From Microcaldota archaeon (GTDB lineage Archaea > Micrarchaeota > Micrarchaeia > Anstonellales > Anstonellaceae): a DNA stretch of 12,193 nt. The stretch lies in NCBI GenBank assembly GCA_026396355.1, contig JAPLWY010000028.1, positions 3,800 to 15,992 of the forward strand, written 5' to 3'. Both the position numbers and the translations under genes were made by a program. Below, in pieces: positions 1 to 5,807 of this stretch. How positions within the stretch are numbered: position 1 is the first letter of the stretch; the number at the start of each line of letters is the position of its first letter. The notes under the pieces are model-generated. The model ran no database searches and was not told where the DNA came from. It saw only the letters and a program-made list of their open reading frames with translations.

Positions 1-16
1 CTACATTGCAGTAGCC

Positions 17-919
17 GTGCTGTTCATCGCTTATTTGCTTTCAGGCATCTGGCTCCTTGGCGCATTAATAGGATTGGCAATAGTTTGGCTTGTCATACTT
101 GAGTGCATGGAAGGAGTTAAGCAGCATGGAATGAAGAATGAATTGCGCGAGCTTGTGATTGCGCTTGCTGTTGCGCTTGGCATATGGTTTGGCGCGGGTT
201 TTTTGCTTCAGACTTCCTCTCCTTTGAATGCAATTGTTTCCTGCTCAATGCTGCCCAATATACAAAGAGGAGACATGGTGATACTTTCAGGCGACAGGAT
301 ACAGGCGCCAAGGGCGGAAATAGAGAATTTTGATGGGCTGGGAGACGTGAGCGTTTACCAGAACGGCGTGCAGGTAGCCAGGGTGAATGGCTCGTTTTAC
401 GCTTATTGCGCGCAGCAGCAGAAAATGGATGCGCTTTGCACTTATTTTGTTTCCAACCCAGAAGGCTTCACTGAGAAAAACGGGCCGCTTTCATTTGGCT
501 ATGAAAAATGCGAAATAGTAGCCAAGGCTGGAAGGCTGGCAGGCCCGTGCATTTCCTACCTTGAAGTGAATGGGAAAAAGTATTACGGCAATATTTCAAA
601 TGATGTGGTTGTTTACCAGCCCAAAAAAGAGGACTATTACGCGCGCGTTGGAGACATCATCCACCGCGCCTATATTGTGCTGAAAACAAGCAACGGGCAG
701 GAATACGTGCTTACAAAAGGGGACAACAACCCCATATTCGACATCCAGGCTTATGACGCGGTGACCGGGGCAAAGAACAGCCCGGTCGAACTTTCGCGCA
801 CAAAAGGAAGAATTATACTGGGAGTTCCGTATGTGGGTTACCTGAAGCTATTCATTTCGCCCTCGGCAATCCCAACGCCTGCGGGCTGCGACCAGCATTA
901 TGCGAAATACGACAGCTAA
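17..919 (+). CDS. Signal peptidase I, archaeal/ER type (S26B), probably 5'-partial
   Basis: This membrane-bound serine protease would remove signal peptides from exported proteins. From the GTG at 17 it has 300 residues. Two hydrophobic segments (about 1-30 and 46-66) precede the Ser box SCSMLP, where S77 is the likely nucleophile, followed by GDMVIL. GDIIHRA supplies H216, the His that replaces the bacterial Lys in ER/archaeal enzymes. TKGDNNP with D236 and D242 fits the acidic box, and GVPYVGYL (269-276) fits the final conserved strand. About 100 extra residues with four cysteines (C131, C141, C165, C178) lie between the Ser and His boxes, so the protein is longer than typical archaeal enzymes. 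The frame stays open upstream to base 2 and no ribosome site is visible before 17, so the true start is probably outside the window. It ends base-to-base against the convergent gene at 920. The family is secure; the start is not. Confidence 0.85.
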   Translation: MLFIAYLLSGIWLLGALIGLAIVWLVILECMEGVKQHGMKNELRELVIALAVALGIWFGAGFLLQTSSPLNAIVSCSMLPNIQRGDMVILSGDRIQAPRAEIENFDGLGDVSVYQNGVQVARVNGSFYAYCAQQQKMDALCTYFVSNPEGFTEKNGPLSFGYEKCEIVAKAGRLAGPCISYLEVNGKKYYGNISNDVVVYQPKKEDYYARVGDIIHRAYIVLKTSNGQEYVLTKGDNNPIFDIQAYDAVTGAKNSPVELSRTKGRIILGVPYVGYLKLFISPSAIPTPAGCDQHYAKYDS

Positions 920-1606
920 TTAAACGTCGTCTACGTTGTTGCGCACTTTCTCCAATAGGTTGGAAAATGCGTTGGATAACAGGCGCTTGGGCGTGCCTAG
1001 TATGCCTTTTGCAATCTCAAACGCGCGCGAAGGATAATCCTTGATGCCTTCCTTTTCAATGAGCTTGGCAAGGTCGATTATCCATTCGGGCTTCAAGCCG
1101 TATTTGACATTCCCGCCCAGGAAATTGTATTTTGCGATTATTTCAGACATGAATGTTGGGATTTTTGTGGAGTTTTCCCTGGAATTCTGCAGGCTTGCCA
1201 GCTGTTCTTCACTGAACATGCTGTCGGTGCTGTGGCCCGCCTCTTTGCCAGGGCCAAGCTTGTAGCCGCAAGGCATCCTGCTAAAACAATAGTAAGCATA
1301 GGTTTTGTAAATTTCCTTGCCGTGGCTGAACACAATTGTGTTGCTCAACATCGGAGTGATGAAAAGATGGTCATTCACCCTGCCCCGGTTGTTTTTTCTT
1401 TGGCTGGCGTTAATTGCGCGCTCTATCAGGTCTGCTGCTTCTTTGCTGGTTATGCCCGCATTCTTGAGAACCTTCATGTCCTCGCGCACGACATCCTTGA
1501 ATTTTTCCCCAGCTGCAAGAAGGTCGTTTCTAGGTTTCCTTATCTGGCTGGGAAGCACAGTGTGAATATACTTATTTTCGAAGCGTATTTTGTTCAGATT
1601 GTACAT
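920..1606 (-). CDS. Hypothetical protein, 228 aa
   Basis: I do not recognise this protein. From the ATG at 1606 it has 228 residues and is hydrophilic, with no signal peptide or membrane segment. Helical stretches are likely at about 30-70 and 172-225, and a middle part (about 80-125) has two cysteines (C107, C113). An in-frame start at 1669 would overlap the upstream gene. I prefer 1606 because GGGGTG lies four bases before it, overlapping the end of the upstream stop codon; that layout suggests translational coupling. It is the last gene of the minus-strand block that begins with the frameshifted PEP-synthase-like paralogue, so a linked function is possible but unproven. Its stop codon directly abuts the stop of the convergent signal peptidase gene. 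Confidence 0.7.
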   Translation of the reverse strand: MYNLNKIRFENKYIHTVLPSQIRKPRNDLLAAGEKFKDVVREDMKVLKNAGITSKEAADLIERAINASQRKNNRGRVNDHLFITPMLSNTIVFSHGKEIYKTYAYYCFSRMPCGYKLGPGKEAGHSTDSMFSEEQLASLQNSRENSTKIPTFMSEIIAKYNFLGGNVKYGLKPEWIIDLAKLIEKEGIKDYPSRAFEIAKGILGTPKRLLSNAFSNLLEKVRNNVDDV

Positions 1607-1610
1607 TTTG

Positions 1611-1616
1611 CACCCC
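1611..1616 (-). promoter_or_regulatory. Ribosome binding site that decides the 1606 start
   Basis: GGGGTG on the minus strand resembles the archaeal GGAGGTGAT consensus and sits four bases before the ATG at 1606. It begins immediately after the TAA of the upstream frame, which favours coupled translation from 1606 over the longer in-frame start at 1669. Confidence 0.55.
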
Positions 1617-2246
1617 TTATAGCTTGTTGAATGGCCAGAAGGAAAATTGTTTCTTGGTTGATTCGGCAATCGGCCCTATGCCACCGCGTTGCTCCTTGAA
1701 AGCGGCCATTTCATCTGCATATACATTGCATTTTGCATCCAAGTCCAGGCTGAGGACTGCGCGAGCCGCGCCAGTGCCATGATCGAAGACAAAAACAGGC
1801 ATTCCCAGCATTCTCAGCGCGCCGCCAAAGTGGGAAAAGACCAGGTTGCCGGACTCGCGCGCAATCAGTGCGATGGCACCTGCATTGGAATAATCGGATA
1901 TGCGCCAATTGCGGTTGAAAGCGACCAAATCCTTCACTTCCACGGTGAGAAGGTAGTTTTTATGCGCCTTATTGTAGCTTGAATCTTCTTGCTTTGGGAT
2001 TGCGCCAGCGTGATGCACCCCTGAAACCTTGGCGTCCGCAAAGCCCATCACCGCGTCTGCTATGTGATAGCCGTCCAGCGGGCGAGAGTAGGGCCTTGCG
2101 GCATTCAGCCAGCCGGCAGACGAAATCTGGAGAATTGCCCACTCGAAAAGCTTGGATGCGTCAGCGCAGACAAGCTCGGCGTGGAGTTTTGATTTCCCCC
2201 TTATTTCCTTCAATGCGGCAGCCAATGCGCTGCCCGCGCTTGCCAC
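1617..2246 (-). CDS. C-terminal fragment: phosphohistidine swivelling domain (PEP-utiliser mobile domain-like)
   Basis: This frame holds 209 residues from a GTG at 2246, but no ribosome site precedes that GTG and homology continues upstream of it, so it is probably not an independent gene. Residues about 20-56 match the end of an ATP-grasp/PEP-binding domain; E24 or E35 and R51 (AARP) may stand for the usual E and QxRP signatures. Residues about 75-180 match the mobile phosphohistidine domain: NAGAIALIA, then SHFGGALRMLGMPV, where H139 is at the phosphorylated His position, then the closing strand NVYADE. The corresponding part of the intact paralogue has STHLGGYFRELGIPV. A basic, aromatic tail (about 198-209) follows the domain. 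Family assignment is from recognised pattern and colinearity. Confidence 0.6.
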   Translation of the reverse strand: MASAGSALAAALKEIRGKSKLHAELVCADASKLFEWAILQISSAGWLNAARPYSRPLDGYHIADAVMGFADAKVSGVHHAGAIPKQEDSSYNKAHKNYLLTVEVKDLVAFNRNWRISDYSNAGAIALIARESGNLVFSHFGGALRMLGMPVFVFDHGTGAARAVLSLDLDAKCNVYADEMAAFKEQRGGIGPIAESTKKQFSFWPFNKL

Positions 2247-3124
2247 GCGCTTATCGTATGGAAGAAACGCGGCGTTTGGCTTGAATTTGACACAATCTTC
2301 AGCGAGCCGCCTTCATCATGCAGGCCGCTTGCAAGCAAGTGATGGACATATATGAAACGCTCTCCGAGATCTTCACTGGATTTTAACTTGAATGCGGCAT
2401 AATTGCTGGCGTTGGCCGGACTTGAGGCTATCCCGCGGAAAATTTGCACCAATTCATAATCAAACTTGCTTAGCGGGGCAAGATAGGACAGCGTGAATGA
2501 CGGGGAAATGTGGCTGATGCCCTCGACTTCGCCGAATTTGACATCATTCCCTATGAATTTGTTTGCAAGTATGCCTATCCCATTGCCGCCCAGGCGCGAA
2601 AAAACCCCTGCCATTGCTTTTGCATCATCTGAAAACGAGCTTGCCAGCACGCCTATCGAGGCGCCTTTTATTGCATTGAGCGATTGTGAATCCGGCAAGT
2701 TGGTGAATATCCCGGCAAACACGCTGGAATGCACGCCAGTCGCCCCCAAATCCCCGGAACGGAGAGACAGGATGTCGGAATAATTTTTTGCATCGCCGTA
2801 ATGGAACTGGTAGATGCCTTTCATCGCACTGTCAAACTGGTAGATGTCTTTCATCGCACTGTCAAACTCTGCGTGCCGGCAATTTTGCATCTTTTCCTTT
2901 GCAGATGCAGGGGTATCGGCGGATGTGCAGCCTGCCTTGTCCATGAAATCCTTGCATAAAGCAGGAGTGACTGCGGCAGAATCAGGCAGTGAAAGCTTCA
3001 GCTGCTTTGCTGCGCCGCCAAAAGATTCCGGAATCCTCTTTGAAAAGTCAATCAGCCCCTGTGTTTTCTTGTCCGGCTCCCCTGGGCCGAGAATCACATG
3101 GCGGAGAGGCAGATGCTTGGGCAT
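2210..3124 (-). CDS. N-terminal fragment: PEP/pyruvate-binding (ATP-grasp) domain-like
   Basis: From ATG 3124 this frame gives 304 residues; a TTG at 3142 in the same frame lies upstream of the predicted transcription start and is less likely. A TATA box 26.5 bases before the ATG suggests a leaderless message. Near the N-terminus DKKTQGL resembles the GGKGANL nucleotide-binding motif with the lysine kept. LPDSAAVTP fits the VPPGFVIT strand, LRSGDLG the VRSSA strand, and SSVFAGIFTNL the SFAGQ/T-L segment. GVLASSFSDDAKAMAG matches the following WASLFSERA helix. The last roughly 30 residues are read out of the original frame. A 30-base tandem duplication gives the repeat FDSAMKDIYQ/FDSAMKGIYQ, absent from the paralogue. 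Probably the front part of one broken gene. Confidence 0.6.
   Translation of the reverse strand: MPKHLPLRHVILGPGEPDKKTQGLIDFSKRIPESFGGAAKQLKLSLPDSAAVTPALCKDFMDKAGCTSADTPASAKEKMQNCRHAEFDSAMKDIYQFDSAMKGIYQFHYGDAKNYSDILSLRSGDLGATGVHSSVFAGIFTNLPDSQSLNAIKGASIGVLASSFSDDAKAMAGVFSRLGGNGIGILANKFIGNDVKFGEVEGISHISPSFTLSYLAPLSKFDYELVQIFRGIASSPANASNYAAFKLKSSEDLGERFIYVHHLLASGLHDEGGSLKIVSNSSQTPRFFHTISAWQARAAHWLPH
2805..2864 (-). repeat. Two-copy 30-bp in-frame tandem duplication
   Basis: Units 2805-2834 and 2835-2864 differ at one base (C at 2817, T at 2847). Translated on the minus strand they give FDSAMKDIYQ then FDSAMKGIYQ. The near-identity points to a recent slippage or duplication inside the frameshifted paralogue. 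Confidence 0.9.
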
Positions 3125-3167
3125 GCGCCAAATCTGCTGCAAAGTGTTTAAAAAGATAAGGGCGTGG
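3122..3167 (-). repeat. Duplicated promoter region, copy 2
   Basis: Read on the minus strand, this segment from CCACGCCC through the TATA box to the start codon matches 4706-4752 at 40 of 47 alignment columns, with six mismatches and one gap. It shows that the promoter was copied together with the downstream gene. Confidence 0.85.
3147..3154 (-). promoter_or_regulatory. TATA box (TTTTTAAA) of the frameshifted paralogue
   Basis: Its centre is 26.5 bases before the ATG at 3124, so transcription should begin at or next to the start codon. No ribosome binding site is present, as expected for a leaderless gene. Confidence 0.65.
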
Positions 3168-3181
3168 ATGCCTGCCCGGGA

Positions 3182-4708
3182 TTAGATTAGCGCAACAAAC
3201 CCTTCAGAGCCGCCATTCCGTGAGAATTCATCGGCAAAAACAAGGCACTCGGACTCCTTGCCGAGCCTTTGCTTGAAGCCGGCCGCCTTTTCTGATTCTA
3301 CCCCGAGGACAGGGATGCCAAGCTCGCGGAAATACCCCCCAAGGTGGGTTGAGAAGTCGTTGATGATATCTCGCTCTAGAATATCTGGCTCTGTGCCAAC
3401 GCAGAAAACAACCGCGCCTGCGTTGTACAGGTGCTTCAGCTCCCATTTTGATCGAAGGAGGGCATGCGGAACTGACACCACAAGGAGATAGCCCTTGTTT
3501 TCCTTATTGAAAATAATATCTTCTTTCGTGGGTGTTGCGCCGGCAAAGCGCACTTTCTTTGTTGATACAAAAGTAGAGCCAATCACCGTATTGCCTTCAA
3601 AGATTATGCTCTTGCCATCTACGCTGGGCTTTTCTGCAGAGATGAATTTCACAGGTGAGGACTGCACTAGAGCAAGACTGGTAGAGTCAAAGCAGGGCAT
3701 CACGAACTCCGCGTAAAGCTGCCGGCCAGACGCAAATGCAGATATCTGCTGATTGATCTTGACAGTATTCTCTTTCAGATTATTAAGAAAATATTCGATT
3801 GATGATGACACGCTTCTAAAATCAAGCATAGACCAGCTAGGCGCTAAATGGGAGCGAGTCATGTCAAGTGCAAACGGGCAGGATTTGTCTGTTGGATCGT
3901 GCTTACTATCAATTGTAGCCATAGATAAAGACCATTGAAGACTCAAATCAGCGATAACCCCGCCGCGAGTGCGATCTGAATCGGTTAGCTTGTTGGCACC
4001 GCCTAAGCCAGGACCGACTGAAAATACTGCTTTCTGCGCAGGGAAGGATCCAAAATAACCGAGAAAATTGATTGATAACGGAGTATAAAGGATGTCATTT
4101 GCCCCGTCTCTTTTAGACATAACTGGCGCCCCTAGCATGGGCATAAGCATGGCAGCGCCAATTTCATTCAAGCCTTTCATTCTGGCGAATATCTGGAAGT
4201 TCTCGGAATAGGAGCTTGCCCAGACTCGCTTCAGCTGGGCTATTACACGCCCCACATAAAGATTCTGGAGCCCGTCCTCGAGCTGCTCGCCTGTAATTGC
4301 AGCTGGCCCGCTGTAAGTCAATCCAATCCCAACCGGCCAATCATCGGCTCGCACCATCGTAGCCATGCCAGTGTTTGGGAGGGAGTCAAACGAAAAAATC
4401 GCATCCGAAACCTGCGAAACAAGCGATGGTGGAAGCTCGTGCTTGTAGAAGCATTTGTAGGCTTCAAGCTCGCTTTTTGCCTTGCTTGCACCCGAACTTT
4501 CCGAAACCTCCTGGAAAATTTCGGAAGTTATTGGAACTAATGAGGGAAAGATTATGCCTGATTCGATTGCCTTGCCTTTCTCTGCAAGAAGGCCCTTTGA
4601 TTTTAGCCCGATTTCTCCGTTGCCAATTTTCTGGATCTGCTTAGGCACACCCGTATTGGCCGTAGGCGGCACAGGCGATTTCTTGAACCAGTGGAACATG
4701 CTTGCCAT
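3182..4708 (-). CDS. PEP synthase/PPDK-like two-domain protein (ATP-grasp half plus phosphohistidine domain)
   Basis: This 508-residue protein has no signal peptide or membrane helix and is probably cytosolic. IGLKSKGL (33-40) fits the GGKGANL nucleotide-binding motif, with K36 kept. SLVPITSEIFQEV (56-68) fits VPPGFVIT, MVRADDWP the VRSSA strand (R120), and LKRVWASSYSENFQIFARMKG (159-179) the conserved WASLFSERA helix. QKAVFSVGPGLGG resembles a lvlGLG strand. Residues 330-352 resemble the vEwai...QxRP end of the domain, but it reads QSSP (349-352), so the usual Arg is missing. Residues about 370-500 form the swivelling domain: NAGAVVFCV, then STHLGGYFRELGIPV with H455 at the phosphohistidine position. 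The C-terminal PEP/pyruvate barrel of PEP synthase is absent. In that family ATP phosphorylates the His, which then passes phosphate to a substrate; whether this diverged copy is catalytic is unknown. Confidence 0.6.
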   Translation of the reverse strand: MASMFHWFKKSPVPPTANTGVPKQIQKIGNGEIGLKSKGLLAEKGKAIESGIIFPSLVPITSEIFQEVSESSGASKAKSELEAYKCFYKHELPPSLVSQVSDAIFSFDSLPNTGMATMVRADDWPVGIGLTYSGPAAITGEQLEDGLQNLYVGRVIAQLKRVWASSYSENFQIFARMKGLNEIGAAMLMPMLGAPVMSKRDGANDILYTPLSINFLGYFGSFPAQKAVFSVGPGLGGANKLTDSDRTRGGVIADLSLQWSLSMATIDSKHDPTDKSCPFALDMTRSHLAPSWSMLDFRSVSSSIEYFLNNLKENTVKINQQISAFASGRQLYAEFVMPCFDSTSLALVQSSPVKFISAEKPSVDGKSIIFEGNTVIGSTFVSTKKVRFAGATPTKEDIIFNKENKGYLLVVSVPHALLRSKWELKHLYNAGAVVFCVGTEPDILERDIINDFSTHLGGYFRELGIPVLGVESEKAAGFKQRLGKESECLVFADEFSRNGGSEGFVALI

Positions 4709-4752
4709 TGCGCCATATCTGCTTAGAAGTGCTTAAAAAGATACGGGCGTGG
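4706..4752 (-). repeat. Duplicated promoter region, copy 1
   Basis: This is the counterpart of 3122-3167: the same CCACGCCC lead, TATA box and GCAGAT-TGGCGCA stretch reaching into the ATG. Weaker similarity extends further upstream (a shared GGGCA block). Confidence 0.85.
4732..4739 (-). promoter_or_regulatory. TATA box (TTTTTAAG) of the 508-aa gene
   Basis: The centre lies 27.5 bases before the ATG at 4708 and no ribosome site is visible, which fits a leaderless transcript. It sits in the 57-base gap after the glutaredoxin stop codon. Confidence 0.6.
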
Positions 4753-4765
4753 GTTTGCCCCAGGC

Positions 4766-5026
4766 TTAGAAGCCGCGCACTGCATTCTCAATCGCAGTCC
4801 GGTCAAAGCCGACTATTATTTTCCCGTTTATGTCAAGCACCGGAATTCCCATCTGCCCTGATTTTGAGAACATCTCGGCTGCGCGCGACTTGTCCTGCGA
4901 AATATCAACATCCTCGAATTCCAGGCCTTTTTCTTTCAAGTAGCGCTTTGCCATCACGCAGTAAGGGCAAGTGGAGGTGGAATAGACTGTGATTTTTGGA
5001 GATGCAATTGTCCTTTCATCTATCAT
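4766..5026 (-). CDS. Glutaredoxin-like thiol oxidoreductase
   Basis: This small cytosolic thioredoxin-fold protein (86 residues) should reduce or exchange disulfides, for example for ribonucleotide reductase or peroxide defence. The first strand KITVYSTS leads into the redox motif C20-P-Y-C23. A helix follows, then DVDISQDKSRAAEMF, the cis-proline loop GIPVLDING (P62), and IIVGFDRTAIENAV, which is the C-terminal helix seen in NrdH and glutaredoxin-like proteins. The ATG at 5026 has a strong GGTGAT ribosome site just upstream, unlike the leaderless genes around it, consistent with an internal operon gene. It starts 27 bases after the alaX stop on the same strand. The fold and motif are clear; the electron donor and partner are not. 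Confidence 0.9.
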   Translation of the reverse strand: MIDERTIASPKITVYSTSTCPYCVMAKRYLKEKGLEFEDVDISQDKSRAAEMFSKSGQMGIPVLDINGKIIVGFDRTAIENAVRGF

Positions 5027-5029
5027 CAG

Positions 5030-5035
5030 ATCACC
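5030..5035 (-). promoter_or_regulatory. Ribosome binding site of the glutaredoxin gene
   Basis: GGTGAT on the minus strand exactly matches part of the archaeal GGAGGTGAT consensus and is three bases before the ATG at 5026. Confidence 0.65.
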
Positions 5036-5053
5036 GTTTCAGATCTTGAGCAG

Positions 5054-5761
5054 TTACTCAAGCCCGAAGTAAACTCTCCTGTTATTCTTACCCTTGTTTT
5101 CAGCGTCAATGAACACGAGCTTGCCTATTTCAGAGGTGTTTTTCACATGAACCCCACCATCAGCCTGAAGGTCTACATCGCCGATTTTGACAATGCGAAG
5201 CTCTTTCACTTCGGGTGGGAGCGCGCCTGCCAGCTTTACCATCCCAGGAAGCTTCAATGCCTCATCACGAGGAAGCGAAGAAACCGAGACTTCCAGCCCG
5301 CGCGCAATCTGCACGTTCGCCTCGTCTATTAAGGACTGGAATGCTGCCTTGTCAAAGTTTTCCATTGAAAAGTCGAATCTTGACTTGTCAATGTCAATTG
5401 CATTGCCTGTGATGAGAATTCCGCTTTTGGCAAACATTATTGCCGAGAGTATGTGCCCTGCAGTGTGCATGCGCATCAGCCTGTGCCTGCGCTCCCAGTT
5501 AAGCTCGCACTTTACTTCCTCGCCTGCCAGAATGCCTCCCCTGTCAAGCTCGTGGAGTATTTTGCCCTCTTTTTTCACAACGTAAAGAACCTTGAATTCG
5601 TCATTGCCGCGCATTATTTTCCCTGTGTCCGAGGGCAAGCCGCCACCGCGCGGGGCGAATATTGATTTGTCAAGTACAACGAATTTGCCCTCCACCACTT
5701 CAAGTGCCTTGGAAGTGCATTCGCGCGCGTATGAATCCGAAAGTGCGATAAGTTCAGTCAT
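5054..5761 (-). CDS. alaX: AlaX-type alanyl-tRNA editing hydrolase
   Basis: AlaX is a free-standing relative of the alanyl-tRNA synthetase editing domain; it hydrolyses Ser-tRNA(Ala) and sometimes Gly-tRNA(Ala). The start at ATG 5761 gives 235 residues, in the medium (AlaX-M) size range, and removes an upstream extension that would overlap the divergent gene. APRGGGLPSDTG (36-47) is the conserved glycine-rich loop of the family. MHTAGH gives H99 and H103 (HxxxH, zinc). LPPEVKELRIV and GDVDLQADGGVHVKNTSEIG follow, where H205 is the last zinc ligand. The position usually written Cys in CxxxH is D201 here, and the usual GTHV is GVHV. A TATA box 26.5 bases before the ATG implies a leaderless message. 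The downstream glutaredoxin is co-transcribed. Confidence 0.88.
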   Translation of the reverse strand: MTELIALSDSYARECTSKALEVVEGKFVVLDKSIFAPRGGGLPSDTGKIMRGNDEFKVLYVVKKEGKILHELDRGGILAGEEVKCELNWERRHRLMRMHTAGHILSAIMFAKSGILITGNAIDIDKSRFDFSMENFDKAAFQSLIDEANVQIARGLEVSVSSLPRDEALKLPGMVKLAGALPPEVKELRIVKIGDVDLQADGGVHVKNTSEIGKLVFIDAENKGKNNRRVYFGLE

Positions 5762-5783
5762 ACCGGCATTCTGGCAAGGCGGA

Positions 5784-5791
5784 TTTTTAAA
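5784..5791. promoter_or_regulatory. TATA box between divergent genes, possibly shared
   Basis: The sequence TTTTTAAA reads as TTTAAAAA on the other strand. On the minus strand its centre is 26.5 bases before the alaX ATG (5761). On the plus strand it is 20.5 bases before ATG 5808 and 38.5 before GTG 5826. The intergenic gap is only 46 bases, and I see no second good TATA box in it. Confidence 0.55.
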
Positions 5792-5807
5792 CTGTTTGCG
5801 GCAGGAG

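Larger units (their letters stand above)
1617..3124 (-). pseudogene. Frameshifted tandem paralogue of the 508-aa PEP-synthase-like gene
   Basis: The two overlapping frames 2210-3124 and 1617-2246 are best read as one gene broken by a single-base frameshift. They align in order with the N- and C-terminal parts of the protein at 3182-4708. The downstream frame remains open upstream of its nominal GTG back to a TGA at 2313-2315, and those extra residues (for example the run AEDCVKFKPN) still match the paralogue around its SCPF segment. The shift therefore lies between 2213 and 2312, probably near 2300-2312. The total is 1508 bases; adding one gives 503 codons, hence 502 residues against 508. I see no classic slippery heptamer there. 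A pseudogene, a sequencing error or recoding are all possible. Confidence 0.7.

Noticed and set aside
1232..1630. 132-codon open frame on the plus strand
   Set aside because: It is antisense to the 228-aa gene; no promoter or ribosome site supports it.
2213..2312. Programmed -1 frameshifting
   Set aside because: The direction of the shift would allow it, but no X-XXY-YYZ slippery heptamer or strong downstream structure is evident. It is kept only as an alternative to mutation or sequencing error.
2805..2864. CRISPR-like repeat
   Set aside because: The two 30-base units are directly adjacent with no spacer and lie in a coding frame.
3190..3560. Protease-associated (PA) domain in the C-terminal part of the 508-aa protein
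   Set aside because: The AGA...IPV pattern first looked like a PA domain, which has a similar swivelling fold. The STHLGGYFRELGIPV motif with its His, together with the ATP-grasp-like N-terminal part, fits the PEP-utiliser mobile domain better. There is also no signal peptide.
5592..5807. Longer N-terminus for the 476-aa protein
   Set aside because: The in-frame extension lies inside alaX on the opposite strand and upstream of the only TATA box.
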